Positions 52,138 through 61,697 of a DNA stretch of 64,000 nt are shown here, piece after piece; positions within the stretch are counted from its first letter, which is position 1; every line of letters starts with the position of its first letter. This stretch comes from Versatilivorator sp963663845 (GTDB taxonomy: Bacteria > Acidobacteriota > Terriglobia > Versatilivoradales > Versatilivoraceae): the NCBI GenBank assembly GCA_963663845.2, contig OY760650.2, positions 4,526,001 through 4,590,000 of the forward strand, read 5' to 3'. The notes below the pieces were generated by a model. It was not told where the DNA came from. It was given only the letters and a program-made list of their open reading frames with translations, and made no database searches. The position numbers were made by a program, and so were the translations under genes.

Positions 52138-54243
52138 TCATCGCCCCGCGGTGTCCCAGCTCCGGCCCTGGATCCTGGCGACGATCTGCTCGGTCACCGA
52201 CTTGGGCGCCTGGGTGTATTGGTGAAAATGCATGGAATAGGTCGCTCGTCCCTGAGTCATGGACCGCAAATCGGTGGAATACCCGAACATCTCCGAGAGC
52301 GGAACCATGGCGGTGACCACCTGCGAGCCGGCACGGGATTCAATGGTCCCGATGCGCCCCCGGCGAGCGTTGAGGTCCCCCCCGACCGGCCCGATAAACT
52401 CCCGGGGAACCACGACTTCCACCCGCATGACGGGCTCCAGCAGCGCCGGAGCCGCTCGCGACACCGCATCCTTCAAGGCCATGGAACCGGCAATCTTGAA
52501 GGCGATTTCGCTGGAATCCACCTCGTGGAAGGACCCGTCATACAGGGTCACTTCAATATCCTCGATCTCGTAGCCGGCCAGGGGGCCGGCCTCGGTGGCC
52601 TCCCGAATGCCCTTTTCCACGGCTGGAATGAACTCTCGCGGAATGGCGCCCCCCACGATGGCGTTGATGAATTCGAATCCACGCTCCGCATCGGCCCGCG
52701 GCTCCACGCGAATCTTGACGTGGCCGTATTGACCGCGGCCGCCGGACTGACGAACGAACCGCCCCTCGCCCTCGGCGCCCTGACAGATGGTTTCCCGATA
52801 GGACACCTGGGGCTTCCCCACGTTTGCGGCCACCCCGAACTCTCGAGACATTCGGTCTACCAGGATCTCCAGGTGCAATTCTCCCATTCCCGAGATAATG
52901 GTCTGCCCCGTATCCTGATCGGTGGACACCTTGAAGGTGGGATCCTCCTGAGCCAGTTTTCCCAGAGCCAGGCCCAGCTTCTCCTGGTCATTCTTGGTCC
53001 TGGGCTCGATGGCGACGGCCATGACGGGGACCGGGAATTCCATGGATTCCAGAACCACCGGCGCCTCTTGGGCGCAGATGGTATCGCCGGTGGCCACCTC
53101 CCTCAAACCCACGCCCGCCGCGATGTCGCCGGCATAGACCTGCTGGATCTCCTCACGCTTTTCGGCATGCATCTTCAGCAGTCGGCCCACCCGCTCCCTT
53201 CTGTCCCTGGTCGAATTGTAAACGTAGGAGCCCATCTTGAGGACACCGGAGTAAACCCGGAAGAAGGCCAGTTGTCCCACGTAGCTATCGGTCATGATCT
53301 TGAAGACCAGGGCTGAAAAGGGTTCCTGATCCCGGGACTCGCGCACGATCTCGCCCCGGCCTTCCCGGTCGGCGCCTACGACCGGAGGCAGGTCGGAGGG
53401 CGAGGGCAGATAGTCCACCACGGCATCCAGAAGGGGCTGCACTCCCTTGTTCTTGAAGGCTGCGCCGCAAAGCACCGGAACCAGCGCCAGGCTCAACGTG
53501 CCCCGGCGCAAGGCCGCCTTCAGGTCCCCCTCATGGATCGACTCTCCGGAAACGTATTTTTCCATCAGCGGGTCATCGCTCTCGCAGACGGCCTCGATCA
53601 TCCGTTCCCGGTACTCCTGCGCCTGCGCCACCATCTCCGGAGGAATCTCCGCCGTTTCGTGGTCGGCCCCCAGGGTCTCGTCTCGGTAGATGATGGCCTT
53701 CATGCTGATCAGATCGATAACGCCGACGAAGTTTTCCTCCCTGCCCAGGGGGATCTGAACCGCCACCGGCTTGGCCAGCAATCGGTCCTCGACCATCCGG
53801 ATGCAGCCGAAAAAGTCGGCCCCGACCCGGTCCATCTTGTTGACGAAGACGATTCTCGGAACTTCGTACTTGTCGCCCTGCCGCCACACCGTTTCGGTCT
53901 GAGGCTCCACCCCTTCCACGGCGCCCAGCAGGCAGATGGCTCCGTCCAGGACGCGAAGGCTGCGCTCCACCTCGGCAGTAAAGTCCACGTGACCGGGAGT
54001 GTCGATGATGTTGATGCGAATGTCCTTCCAGAAACAGGTGGTCGCCGCCGAGGTGATGGTGATACCCCGCTCCTGTTCCTGCTCCATCCAGTCCATGGTG
54101 GCGGTGCCATCATGGACCTCGCCCATCTTGTGGGTGATGCCGGTGTAGTAGAGAATCCGCTCGGTGGCCGTCGTCTTGCCGGCATCGATATGGGCCATGA
54201 TTCCGATGTTTCGAATTTTCTCGAGTGGTATCCGACGGGACAT
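52138..54243 (-). CDS. fusA: Elongation factor G
   Basis: 701 residues from MSRRIPLEKIRNIGIMAHID. G1 AHIDAGKTT, switch region ERGITITSAAT, DTPGHVDFTAEVERSLRVLD and NKMDRVGADF are canonical, as are domain IV (SYRETICQGAEGEGRFVRQS, GGRGQYGHV) and the C-terminal FGYSTDLRSMTQGRATYSMH. The upstream open frame overlaps rpsG and is ignored. Codon use is of the normal local kind. Confidence 0.97.
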   Translation of the reverse strand: MSRRIPLEKIRNIGIMAHIDAGKTTATERILYYTGITHKMGEVHDGTATMDWMEQEQERGITITSAATTCFWKDIRINIIDTPGHVDFTAEVERSLRVLDGAICLLGAVEGVEPQTETVWRQGDKYEVPRIVFVNKMDRVGADFFGCIRMVEDRLLAKPVAVQIPLGREENFVGVIDLISMKAIIYRDETLGADHETAEIPPEMVAQAQEYRERMIEAVCESDDPLMEKYVSGESIHEGDLKAALRRGTLSLALVPVLCGAAFKNKGVQPLLDAVVDYLPSPSDLPPVVGADREGRGEIVRESRDQEPFSALVFKIMTDSYVGQLAFFRVYSGVLKMGSYVYNSTRDRRERVGRLLKMHAEKREEIQQVYAGDIAAGVGLREVATGDTICAQEAPVVLESMEFPVPVMAVAIEPRTKNDQEKLGLALGKLAQEDPTFKVSTDQDTGQTIISGMGELHLEILVDRMSREFGVAANVGKPQVSYRETICQGAEGEGRFVRQSGGRGQYGHVKIRVEPRADAERGFEFINAIVGGAIPREFIPAVEKGIREATEAGPLAGYEIEDIEVTLYDGSFHEVDSSEIAFKIAGSMALKDAVSRAAPALLEPVMRVEVVVPREFIGPVGGDLNARRGRIGTIESRAGSQVVTAMVPLSEMFGYSTDLRSMTQGRATYSMHFHQYTQAPKSVTEQIVARIQGRSWDTAGR

Positions 54244-54341
54244 GAGCAGCCAGGCAGCCACCGACGGGACGGGACGCGGGCAGCCTCCAGCGATTTTGGC
54301 CTCGGGCGCCCAACCCATCCTGCCAGTGAACGAAATTTCAT

Positions 54342-54812
54342 TTACCACCGATAGTGGGCGAAGGCCTTGTTGGCCTCCGCCATGCGATGCACGTCTTCGC
54401 GCCTCTTGACGGCCGCGCCGCGATTGCCGGCGGCATCCATGAACTCGGCAGCCAGCCTCTCCTGCATCGACTTCTCCTTGCGCATGCGGGTGAAGGTAAT
54501 CAGCCAGCGAATACTCAAGGAAACCCTGCGGTACTGGTTCACCTCGATGGGAACCTGGTAGTTGGCGCCGCCCACCCTCCTGGACTTCACTTCCAGAACA
54601 GGCTTGACGTTGTCCACGGCCTTCTTGAAGACCTTGAGAGGATCGTCTCCGGTCTTATCCTTGATGATGTCCAGGGCTCCGTAAAACACCTGTTCAGCCG
54701 TGCTCTTCTTCCCCTTCCACATGATGCAATTGATGAACTTGGAGACGAGGGGACTGTTGTAGACGGGGTCGGGGATGACCTGGCGCTTCGGCACATGTCC
54801 TTTGCGTGGCAT
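54342..54812 (-). CDS. rpsG: Small-subunit ribosomal protein S7
   Basis: 156 residues from MPRKGHVPKRQVIPDPVYNS. SKFINCIMWKGKKSTAEQVF, KSRRVGGANYQVPIEVNQYR and the terminal REDVHRMAEANKAFAHYRW are typical. It nucleates the 30S head and can regulate the str operon. 99 bp separate it from fusA. Confidence 0.97.
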   Translation of the reverse strand: MPRKGHVPKRQVIPDPVYNSPLVSKFINCIMWKGKKSTAEQVFYGALDIIKDKTGDDPLKVFKKAVDNVKPVLEVKSRRVGGANYQVPIEVNQYRRVSLSIRWLITFTRMRKEKSMQERLAAEFMDAAGNRGAAVKRREDVHRMAEANKAFAHYRW

Positions 54813-54885
54813 GACTGCTGCTCCCGAGACGGGCGTTGCGAACAACGCCGCAGTTTAAGCCGTTGGATTCGAAACCGGGGGTGAT

Positions 54886-55257
54886 TTACTTGGGCCGCTT
54901 GGCCCCGTACTTGGACCGGCTCTGCTTGCGATTCTCGACACCGGTCGAGTCCAGGGTCCCGCGCACGACATGGTAACGTACTCCAGGCAGGTCCTTCACA
55001 CGGCCTCCGCGAATCAGCACAATCGAATGCTCCTGGAGGTTGTGGCCAATGCCAGGAATATAGGTCGTGACCTCGATGCCGTTGGTCAACCGCACTCTAG
55101 CCACCTTGCGCAAGGCCGAGTTCGGCTTCTTCGGAGTCGAGGTATAGACGCGCACACAGACACCCCGCTTTTGGGGACAGCCCTGGAGCGCTGGACTGCT
55201 GGTCTTGTCTCTGGCCCGGGTTCGACCCAACCTCACAAGCTGATTAAACGTCGGCAA
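54886..55257 (-). CDS. rpsL: Small-subunit ribosomal protein S12
   Basis: 123 residues. CVRVYTSTPKKPNSALRKVA carries Lys43 and Lys44 (counting Met) in the wild-type, streptomycin-sensitive form, and GIGHNLQEHSIVLIRGGRVK is intact. First gene of the str operon, about 75 bp after the predicted promoter. Confidence 0.98.
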   Translation of the reverse strand: MPTFNQLVRLGRTRARDKTSSPALQGCPQKRGVCVRVYTSTPKKPNSALRKVARVRLTNGIEVTTYIPGIGHNLQEHSIVLIRGGRVKDLPGVRYHVVRGTLDSTGVENRKQSRSKYGAKRPK

Positions 55258-55331
55258 CTCCCAATCTCCCAGAATTCACGCATTATCAATATGATAGCCC
55301 GGACACACCGCCCCGGACGCAAAACCACAAG

Positions 55332-55360
55332 ACTATAGCAAAGCCATCCCCCGGTGTCAA
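55332..55360 (-). promoter_or_regulatory. Near-consensus sigma70-type promoter of the str-S10-spc-alpha supercluster
   Basis: On the minus strand TTGACA (55360-55355), a 17-bp spacer, and TATAGT (55337-55332). It is the best promoter match in the window. The transcript would have a leader of about 65-70 nt before rpsL. The rest of the gap 55258-55596 holds only R3 sequence beside frr. Confidence 0.85.
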
Positions 55361-55555
55361 TCAAAATGCCGGTCGGCTCGTTGATCGAGTCGCTCAATCG
55401 AAGAGCGCCCCGGAGGCTTGCCCGGATTGCTTGAGAACTGGATAATCGCTTCCGGCTACTGGTCGGTCAAAGGTTTCGCAAGCGGGCAAGCCCTCAATGA
55501 CCTAGTTGCACTATTGGAAGGACTGTAGCGAAATCAACGGAGCGCTTAACGCACC

Positions 55556-55599
55556 GATCGAATCACAACTAGCCACTATCCACTAACCACTAATCACTA
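55556..55599 (-). repeat. R3 element, copy d (one arm)
   Basis: CGATCGAATCACAACTAGCC ACTATCCACTAACCACTAAT CACTA. Reverse-complemented it is a TAGTGATTAGTGGTTAGTGG array followed by the TTGTGATTCGATCG block also found in copy a. Its first TAG on the minus strand is the frr stop codon. No opposite CTCTCCA arm was found. Confidence 0.65.
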
Positions 55600-56154
55600 A
55601 ATCGTAAGAATCTCCTCTTCCTTGCTCTTGGCCAGTTCCTCCAGGCGCGCCACGAATCGGTCGGTCAGTTTCTGAATCTCCTCCAAACCCCTGCGTTCGT
55701 CGTCTTCCGAGAGATCCTTGTCCTTCAACCTCTTCTTCAGGATATCGTTCTCGTCCCGCCGGATGTGGCGCAGGGCCGTTCGATGCTCCTCCAGCACCTT
55801 GCCGACATGCCGGGCCAACTGCCTGCGGCGCTCTTCGTTCAGCGGGGGAATGGGAATGCGGATGATCTTGCCGTCGTTGGCGGGGTTCAAGCCCAGGTCG
55901 GAAGCCAGAATGGCTCTCTCGATGGCCGGCAGAAGGGAGACGTCCCAGGGCTGCACGGTGAGCAGGGTCGGGTCCGGAGCGGCCAGGGCGCCCACCTGGC
56001 TGATGGGAGTCGCCGTCCCGTAGTAGTCCACGCTGATCGGATCCAGCAGCGAGACCGAGGCGCGCCCGGTGCGCACCGTGGAGAGATGCCGGCGCAGGTC
56101 CTCAACCACCTTCTCCATGCGGATTCCCGCGTTCTTGACCACATCCTTGATCAT
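55597..56154 (-). CDS. frr: Ribosome recycling factor
   Basis: 185 residues from MIKDVVKNAGIRMEKVVEDL. LSTVRTGRASVSLLDPISVD YYG, PLNEERRRQLARHVGK and the C-terminal RFVARLEELAKSKEEEILTI are canonical. It splits post-termination ribosomes with EF-G. The stop TAG is the edge of R3 copy d. Last gene of the rplM operon, 4 bp after pyrH. Confidence 0.97.
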   Translation of the reverse strand: MIKDVVKNAGIRMEKVVEDLRRHLSTVRTGRASVSLLDPISVDYYGTATPISQVGALAAPDPTLLTVQPWDVSLLPAIERAILASDLGLNPANDGKIIRIPIPPLNEERRRQLARHVGKVLEEHRTALRHIRRDENDILKKRLKDKDLSEDDERRGLEEIQKLTDRFVARLEELAKSKEEEILTI

Positions 56155-56158
56155 GGGC

Positions 56159-56875
56159 TTACACCTTGACGGCGGTTCCAATCTTTTCCCCGAGAACGGC
56201 CCGCTTGATGTTGCCGCTGGTCCCCAGGTTGAACACGACGATCGGCATCCGGTTTTCCATGCACAAGGAAATGGCGGTGGCGTCCATGACCTTCAAGCCC
56301 TTGCCGATCACATCGATGTAGCTGATTTGATTGAACATGCTGGCGTCTTTCACCTTCATCGGGTCGGCATCGAAAATCCCGTCGACCTTGGTGGCTTTCA
56401 GAATCACCTCTGCCTTGACCTCCATGGCCCTCAGCGCCGCCGCCGTGTCGGTCGAGAAATAGGGGTTGCCGATGCCCGCCGCAAAGATGACCACCCGACG
56501 TTTTTCCAGGTGCCGAATGGCGCGCCGGCGGATAAAGGGCTCGGCCACTTCGCGCATCTCGATGGCCGACAGCACCCGGGTAAACACACCCGCCTTTTCC
56601 AGGGCGTCCTGCAGAGCGATGGCGTTGATCACGGTGGCCAGCATCCCCATGAGGTCGCCCGATACCCGCTCCATCCCCTGGGCCGTCGCCGACAGCCCCC
56701 GAAATATGTTGCCCCCCCCGATGACGATGGCGATTTCCACTCCCAGGCGGTGGACCTCGCCCACTTCCCGCGCGATGGTTCCGGCAACCTGAGGGTCCAC
56801 CCCAAACGCCTGCTTCCCCATCAGGGCCTCGCCGCTCAGCTTCAGCAGAACTCTCTTGTACGCGGGCGCCTTCAT
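56159..56875 (-). CDS. pyrH: UMP kinase
   Basis: 238 residues from MKAPAYKRVLLKLSGEALMG. VIGGGNIFRGLSATAQGMER, AGIGNPYFSTDTAAALRAME and the acceptor-site strings are typical of the hexameric bacterial UMP kinase, which makes UDP for pyrimidine nucleotide supply. The order tsf-pyrH-frr is widely conserved. 16 bp follow tsf. Confidence 0.96.
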   Translation of the reverse strand: MKAPAYKRVLLKLSGEALMGKQAFGVDPQVAGTIAREVGEVHRLGVEIAIVIGGGNIFRGLSATAQGMERVSGDLMGMLATVINAIALQDALEKAGVFTRVLSAIEMREVAEPFIRRRAIRHLEKRRVVIFAAGIGNPYFSTDTAAALRAMEVKAEVILKATKVDGIFDADPMKVKDASMFNQISYIDVIGKGLKVMDATAISLCMENRMPIVVFNLGTSGNIKRAVLGEKIGTAVKV

Positions 56876-56891
56876 GGGCTCTCCGATGAAC

Positions 56892-57539
56892 TCAGTCCAA
56901 CTGAGCCGCCACCTCTCCGGCAAAGTCGGCCGATCGCTTCTGCAGCCCTTCTCCCAGCTTGAACCGCGCGAAACGCCGCAGGTTGATATTCTCCTTGGTG
57001 GAGGCTATCCGGTCGGCCACCAACTGTGCCACCGTAGTCGAGGGTTCCTTGACAAAGGGCTGCTCCAGCAGGCACACCTCGCCAAAGAACTTGCCGAGCT
57101 GGCCTTCAACCACCCGCTCCACGATCTTCTCCGGCTTGCCGCTGGCCAGGGCCTTGGATCGATAGATCTCCTTTTCCTGGTCGATCTCGTCCTGCGGAAC
57201 ATCCTCCCGGCGCACATACCTTGGCGCCAGTGCGGCGACGTGCATGGCGATGTCCTTGGCCAGGTCCCGAAATTCCGGGGTCTTGGCCACAAAATCGGTT
57301 TCGCAATTCAGCTCCACCAGGACTCCCAGGCTGTCACCGGGGTGGATGTAGGCAAAAATCACTCCTTCCGCGGTCGCTCGGTCGGCCCGCTTGGCAGCCG
57401 CCGCCAAACCCTTCTTTCTGAGAATGACGGTGGCCTTCTCGAAGTCTCCCTGGGCCTCCTGCAACGCCAACTTGCAATCCAGCACTCCGGCCTGGGTTCT
57501 CTCTCGTAGACTCTTCACTTGTTGGGCTGTAATGGCCAT
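56892..57539 (-). CDS. tsf: Elongation factor Ts
   Basis: 215 residues. The N-terminal VKSLRERTQAGVLDCKLALQ and the nucleotide-exchange motif LVELNCETDFVAKTPEFRDL are conserved; GPs of the dimer region (LLEQPFVKEPSTTVAQLV) follow. This is the shorter form lacking much of the second coiled-coil domain found in Escherichia coli. The ATG at 57539 is preferred over the GTG two codons upstream. Confidence 0.96.
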   Translation of the reverse strand: MAITAQQVKSLRERTQAGVLDCKLALQEAQGDFEKATVILRKKGLAAAAKRADRATAEGVIFAYIHPGDSLGVLVELNCETDFVAKTPEFRDLAKDIAMHVAALAPRYVRREDVPQDEIDQEKEIYRSKALASGKPEKIVERVVEGQLGKFFGEVCLLEQPFVKEPSTTVAQLVADRIASTKENINLRRFARFKLGEGLQKRSADFAGEVAAQLD

Positions 57540-57773
57540 TTCCACATCCTCTCAAACAAGATCATCGCTCATGAATCGCTCTGCGGCCGCCTGCAAGACC
57601 GGGCCTGCCTCGATGTCGTCCGCCGGCTGGCGGTTTCTGTCCTGGTGTGTTTCAGGTTGGACCGGGAAACGTTTTCCGGGGAAAGAATGTGTTGAGGTAG
57701 GACAGAGGGAAGTCACCCTCCGGCTTCCCATTCCAGCCGGGTCCGGCCTGCGGCGATCCGTTCGCCCCAATCC

Positions 57774-58586
57774 TCAGGCCACGTCCTGGGCCTGGCCGCC
57801 ACTCCCGACCGGGCGAAGATCCTTCTCCGGGGCTGCTTCACCCTCCGGCGCGGTTTGGCCGCCCTCTTTCGCCGCCTCCTCGCGGGGCTCGGTCTTCTCC
57901 TTCGAGACGGAGGCGCCGTCGACCACGGCGTCGGCCACCTTGGAGGTGAAGAGCTTGATGGCTCGCAGAGCGTCGTCATTCCCCGGAATCACGTGATCGA
58001 TGCGGTCCGGGTCGCAATTGGTATCGACCACCGCCACCACCGGAATCTGCAGCCGGTTGGCCTCGCGGACGGCAATCTCCTCCTTCTTGGAGTCGATCAC
58101 GAAGAGAATGCGGGGAAGGGACTTCATGTCCTTGATCCCCGAGAGGTTCTTCTCCAGCCCCCGGCGCTCGCGCTCCAGCCGCGCCACCTCCTTCTTGGAC
58201 AGGAGCTCGTATCGGCCGTCGGTCGACATTTCATCCAGCTCCCTCAAGCGCGCAACCGATTTCTTGATGGTGACGAAGTTGGTCAGCAGCCCCCCCAGCC
58301 AACGCTGGTTGACGTAGAACATGCCACACCGCCGGGCCTCTTCGGCGACGGCATCCTGGGCCTGGCGCTTGGTCCCGACGAACAGAAGGGCCCCGCCCTG
58401 GGCCGTCACATCGGTGATGAAGCGGGTGGCCTGCTTGAACATGCGCAGGGTCTTTTGCAGGTCAATGATATAGATTCCATTGCGCTCCCCAAAAATATAG
58501 GGCTTCATCTTGGGGTTCCAGCGTCGGGTCTGGTGGCCGAAGTGGACCCCGGCCTCCAGCAGTTCTTTCATCGAGACAGATGCCAA
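57774..58586 (-). CDS. rpsB: Small-subunit ribosomal protein S2
   Basis: 270 residues, TTG start with AGGAGG 5 bases before it. MKELLEAGVHFGHQTRRWNP, IYIIDLQKTLRMFKQATRFI, VNQRWLGGLLTNFVTIKKSV and NCDPDRIDHVIPGNDDALRA are canonical. The C-terminus carries an extra Glu/Ala/Lys-rich tail of roughly 40 residues. A 234-bp gap precedes tsf and shows no gene. Confidence 0.96.
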   Translation of the reverse strand: MASVSMKELLEAGVHFGHQTRRWNPKMKPYIFGERNGIYIIDLQKTLRMFKQATRFITDVTAQGGALLFVGTKRQAQDAVAEEARRCGMFYVNQRWLGGLLTNFVTIKKSVARLRELDEMSTDGRYELLSKKEVARLERERRGLEKNLSGIKDMKSLPRILFVIDSKKEEIAVREANRLQIPVVAVVDTNCDPDRIDHVIPGNDDALRAIKLFTSKVADAVVDGASVSKEKTEPREEAAKEGGQTAPEGEAAPEKDLRPVGSGGQAQDVA

Positions 58587-58610
58587 ACAGACCTCCTGAC
58601 CACTCCAGGG

Positions 58611-59006
58611 TTATCGCTTGGAGAATTGGAAACGCTTGCGGGCTCCGGGCTGCCCGTATTTCTTTCGCTCCTTGATCCGGGAATCCCGGGTCAGGAAGCC
58701 GCTTTTCTTGAGTGTCTTCCTCAACTCGCCGTCGTATTCGAGCAGGGCTCGGGCGATGCCGTGCCGGACGGCTCCGGCCTGGCCGGAAGGCCCGCCCCCG
58801 TTCACGTTGACCATCGTGTCGAACTTGTCCGAGGTCTCGGTGACCTCGAAGGGCTGCTTCACCAACATCCTCAGAGTCAGGTTCTTGAAGTAGGTATCCA
58901 GGGAACGGCGATTGATGCGGAACTCGCCTTGACCCGGCCTCAAGTAGACCCGCGCCGTCGAGGACTTGCGCCGTCCCGTTCCGTAGTACTGAACTAACGC
59001 CTCCAT
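58611..59006 (-). CDS. rpsI: Small-subunit ribosomal protein S9
   Basis: 131 residues. QYYGTGRRKSSTARVYLRPG, GGGPSGQAGAVRHGIARALL and the C-terminal KKYGQPGARKRFQFSKR, which reaches the P-site tRNA, are canonical. 28 bp after rplM. Confidence 0.97.
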   Translation of the reverse strand: MEALVQYYGTGRRKSSTARVYLRPGQGEFRINRRSLDTYFKNLTLRMLVKQPFEVTETSDKFDTMVNVNGGGPSGQAGAVRHGIARALLEYDGELRKTLKKSGFLTRDSRIKERKKYGQPGARKRFQFSKR

Positions 59007-59034
59007 GCATTGGCTCCTTTAACCGTGCGCACGC

Positions 59035-59469
59035 CTATCGAGGCACTTGCGAAGATTCCGGTTGCTGGGCTTCATGAGGATGACCCTCTCCCCGGTACAC
59101 CTTCAGCTTCTTGGCCATGGCCCGGCCCAACCGGGACTTGGGCAGCATGCCCTTGACCGCCCCTTCCACCATTCGGTCCGGCCGCTTGGCTCGGAGATCC
59201 CTGGCCTTCACCGCCTTGATCCCTCCCGGATAGCCCGAGTGGCGGTAATAGACCTTCTGCTCCCATTTGTTGCCGGTCAGCCTGACCTTCTCGGCATTGA
59301 CGACGATCACGTGGTCGCCGCTATCCAGGTGGGGCGCCCAGGTGGGTTTTCCCTTGCCGGTGAGCAGGGTGGCCACATGGGTCGCCAAACGCCCCAGAAC
59401 CACGTTTCGAGCGTCAACCAGATACCATCTCCTCCGGAGTTCAGAGGGTTTGGGTTGATAGGTCGCCAT
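59035..59469 (-). CDS. rplM: Large-subunit ribosomal protein L13
   Basis: 144 residues from MATYQPKPSELRRRWYLVDA. VLGRLATHVATLLTGKGKPT, DSGDHVIVVNAEKVRLTGNK and VKGMLPKSRLGRAMAKKLKV are typical. First gene of the rplM-rpsI-rpsB-tsf-pyrH-frr run, about 43 bp after the predicted -10 element. Confidence 0.97.
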   Translation of the reverse strand: MATYQPKPSELRRRWYLVDARNVVLGRLATHVATLLTGKGKPTWAPHLDSGDHVIVVNAEKVRLTGNKWEQKVYYRHSGYPGGIKAVKARDLRAKRPDRMVEGAVKGMLPKSRLGRAMAKKLKVYRGEGHPHEAQQPESSQVPR

Positions 59470-59511
59470 GGAACATTCCAGGTTGAAGACGCACCGGCGC
59501 ACAAACGACCG

Positions 59512-59540
59512 AAAGTATTCGATACCCCCGCGGTTGTCAA
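59512..59540 (-). promoter_or_regulatory. Predicted promoter of the rplM-rpsI-rpsB-tsf-pyrH-frr operon
   Basis: On the minus strand TTGACA (59540-59535), 17-bp spacer, TACTTT (59517-59512). R1 copy E begins only 14 bp upstream of the -35 box. The gap 59470-59900 holds this promoter, copy E and the lepA leader. Confidence 0.6.
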
Positions 59541-59554
59541 GAAAAACCTGCTCT

Positions 59555-59795
59555 AGCCCGCATTTCTCACCAGGCCGCCGGATTCAAAATGAAAGACTAT
59601 TTTCAGCAACTTGTTGGTCCGATTGCGGAGCCTTGCGGTAACACACGGCGCTGGGCGTGCCCTGGCTTGTCGTTTTTCCCTCAGCGCGTCCATGCTCGCT
59701 CGACCGAAATGACCGCTACGCTCTTCGGTCGCGAGCACGCGCTGGAGGGAAAATTCCTGCGCCATGATCATGCCCCCTGGTGAGACATGCGGGCT
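59555..59795 (-). mobile_element. R1 element, copy E (241 bp, inverted)
   Basis: Same orientation as copy C. Terminal repeats match over 19 of 20 bases. One internal arm is of the copy D type (CCCTCCAGCGCG), the other of the copy B type (CGCGCTGAGGG), so the arms are mosaic. The half nearest 59600 is more diverged and holds the ATGAAAGAC that resembles the start of the TPR gene at 11611. It sits between divergent rplM and lepA. Confidence 0.85.
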
Positions 59796-59900
59796 CGCGC
59801 CATCATGCGGCGGAAACCCGCAAACCATTTGACAAGCAGGAGCGGGCTGGGCTACTTAAGCTGAATTCGTTTCCGAATCCGGGAGGCGCTCGAGCCGAGC

Positions 59901-61697
59901 ATGGATCCTGCACGCATCAGAAACTTCTCCATCATCGCCCACATCGACCACGGCAAATCGACCCTGGCCGACCGCCTGCTCGAATTCACCGGGACCCTGT
60001 CCCAACGCGAGATGGCCGAACAGGTTCTGGACGACATGGAGCTGGAACGGGAGCGCGGGATTACCATCAAGGCCCATGCCGTACGCCTGAAATACCGCAG
60101 CCGCCGCGGAGACGACTACATCCTGAACCTGATCGACACCCCCGGACACGTCGACTTCAGCTATGAAGTCTCCCGCAGCCTGGCGGCATGCGAAGGCGCC
60201 CTGCTGGTGGTGGATGCTTCCCAGGGGGTCGAAGCCCAGACCCTGGCCAACACCTACCTGGCCATCGACAACAATCTCACCGTCGTTCCCGTCATCAACA
60301 AGATCGACCTGCCGGGAGCCCAGCCCGACCGAGTCAAGCAGCAGATCGAGCAGGTCATCGGGCTGGACACCCACAACGCGCTGCTGGTCAGCGCCAAGCA
60401 CGGCACCGGGGTGCAGGAAGTCCTGGAGGGAATCGTCGGGGAGGTTCCGGCCCCGCGGGGAAGCCGGACCGGCCCCCTGAAGGCCCTGATCTTCGATTCC
60501 TGGTTCGACCTCTATCGCGGGGTCATCGTCCTGGTTCGCGTGATCGACGGGACACTCAGGACGGGCATGCGGATCCGGCTGGTTTCCAGCGGCCGCACCT
60601 ACGAGGTCGAACGGGTGGGCGTGCAGACGCCCAAGATGGAAGCGGTTCCGCAACTCTCGGCAGGAGAGGTCGGGTTTGTGATCGCCAATATCAAGAAGGT
60701 CTCCGACACTCGGATCGGGGACACTCTCACCGAAGACGCCAACCCCACCCGGGTTCCCTTTCCCGGTTTCCAGGAAATCAAGCCCATGGTCTTTTCCGGG
60801 CTCTACCCCATCGAGCCCAACCAGTATTCGGCGCTGAGGGATGCGCTGGAAAAACTGCGGTTGAACGACTCCTCCTTCTTCTACGAGCCGGAGACCTCCA
60901 CCGCCCTGGGTTTCGGGTTTCGCTGCGGTTTTCTGGGCCTCCTCCACATGGAGATCGTCCAGGAACGGCTGGAGCGGGAATTCGATCTCTCCCTGATCAC
61001 GACGGCGCCGGGAGTCCGCTACCGGGTCACCACCGCCGAAGGCGAGGTGGAGGAGGTGGACAACCCCACCCGGCTGCCGCCCCCGTCCCGGATCGACAAG
61101 ATCGAGGAACCGGTGGTCACTTCCATGATCATGACCCATCACGAGTACGTGGGGCCGCTGCTGAGGCTGCTGGAAGAAAAGCGGGGCGTCCAGAAATCCC
61201 TGGACTACCTGACGCCGACCCGGGTCCTGATCACCTACGATCTCCCGCTCAACGAAATCGTGATGGATTTCTACGATCGACTCAAGTCCGCTTCCCGCGG
61301 CTACGCCTCCTGGGACTACCAGCTCTCCGATCACTGGACCTCTCCCCTGGTCAAGCTCGACATCCTGGTGGGGGGCGAGACGGTGGACGCCCTGTCGGTC
61401 ATCGTCCATCGCGACCAGGCTCACGGCCGCGGCCGCGCCCTGGTGGAAAAGATGAAGTCGCTGATTCCCCGTCAGATGTTCGAGGTTCCCATCCAGGCCG
61501 CCATCGGCAGCAAGGTGATTGCCCGGGAAACGGTGCGGGCCCTGAAGAAGAACGTCACCGCCAAGTGCTACGGCGGGGACATCACCCGAAAGCGCAAGCT
61601 GCTGGAACGCCAGAGGGAAGGCAAACGGCGCATGAAGCGGGTGGGCAGGGTGGACATCCCGCAGGAAGCCTTCCTGGCCGTTCTGAAAACCGACTGA
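59901..61697 (+). CDS. lepA: Elongation factor 4 (LepA)
   Basis: 598 residues, normal length. GTPase motifs are AHIDHGKSTLADRL, ERERGITIKAHAVRL, DTPGHVDFSYEVSRSLAACE and NKIDLPGAQ; the C-terminal domain specific for LepA (GQ...KVIARETVRALKKNVTAK CYGGDITRKRKLLERQREGK RRM) is complete. It acts in ribosome biogenesis and initiation or back-translocation. Divergent from the rplM operon. Confidence 0.97.
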   Translation: MDPARIRNFSIIAHIDHGKSTLADRLLEFTGTLSQREMAEQVLDDMELERERGITIKAHAVRLKYRSRRGDDYILNLIDTPGHVDFSYEVSRSLAACEGALLVVDASQGVEAQTLANTYLAIDNNLTVVPVINKIDLPGAQPDRVKQQIEQVIGLDTHNALLVSAKHGTGVQEVLEGIVGEVPAPRGSRTGPLKALIFDSWFDLYRGVIVLVRVIDGTLRTGMRIRLVSSGRTYEVERVGVQTPKMEAVPQLSAGEVGFVIANIKKVSDTRIGDTLTEDANPTRVPFPGFQEIKPMVFSGLYPIEPNQYSALRDALEKLRLNDSSFFYEPETSTALGFGFRCGFLGLLHMEIVQERLEREFDLSLITTAPGVRYRVTTAEGEVEEVDNPTRLPPPSRIDKIEEPVVTSMIMTHHEYVGPLLRLLEEKRGVQKSLDYLTPTRVLITYDLPLNEIVMDFYDRLKSASRGYASWDYQLSDHWTSPLVKLDILVGGETVDALSVIVHRDQAHGRGRALVEKMKSLIPRQMFEVPIQAAIGSKVIARETVRALKKNVTAKCYGGDITRKRKLLERQREGKRRMKRVGRVDIPQEAFLAVLKTD

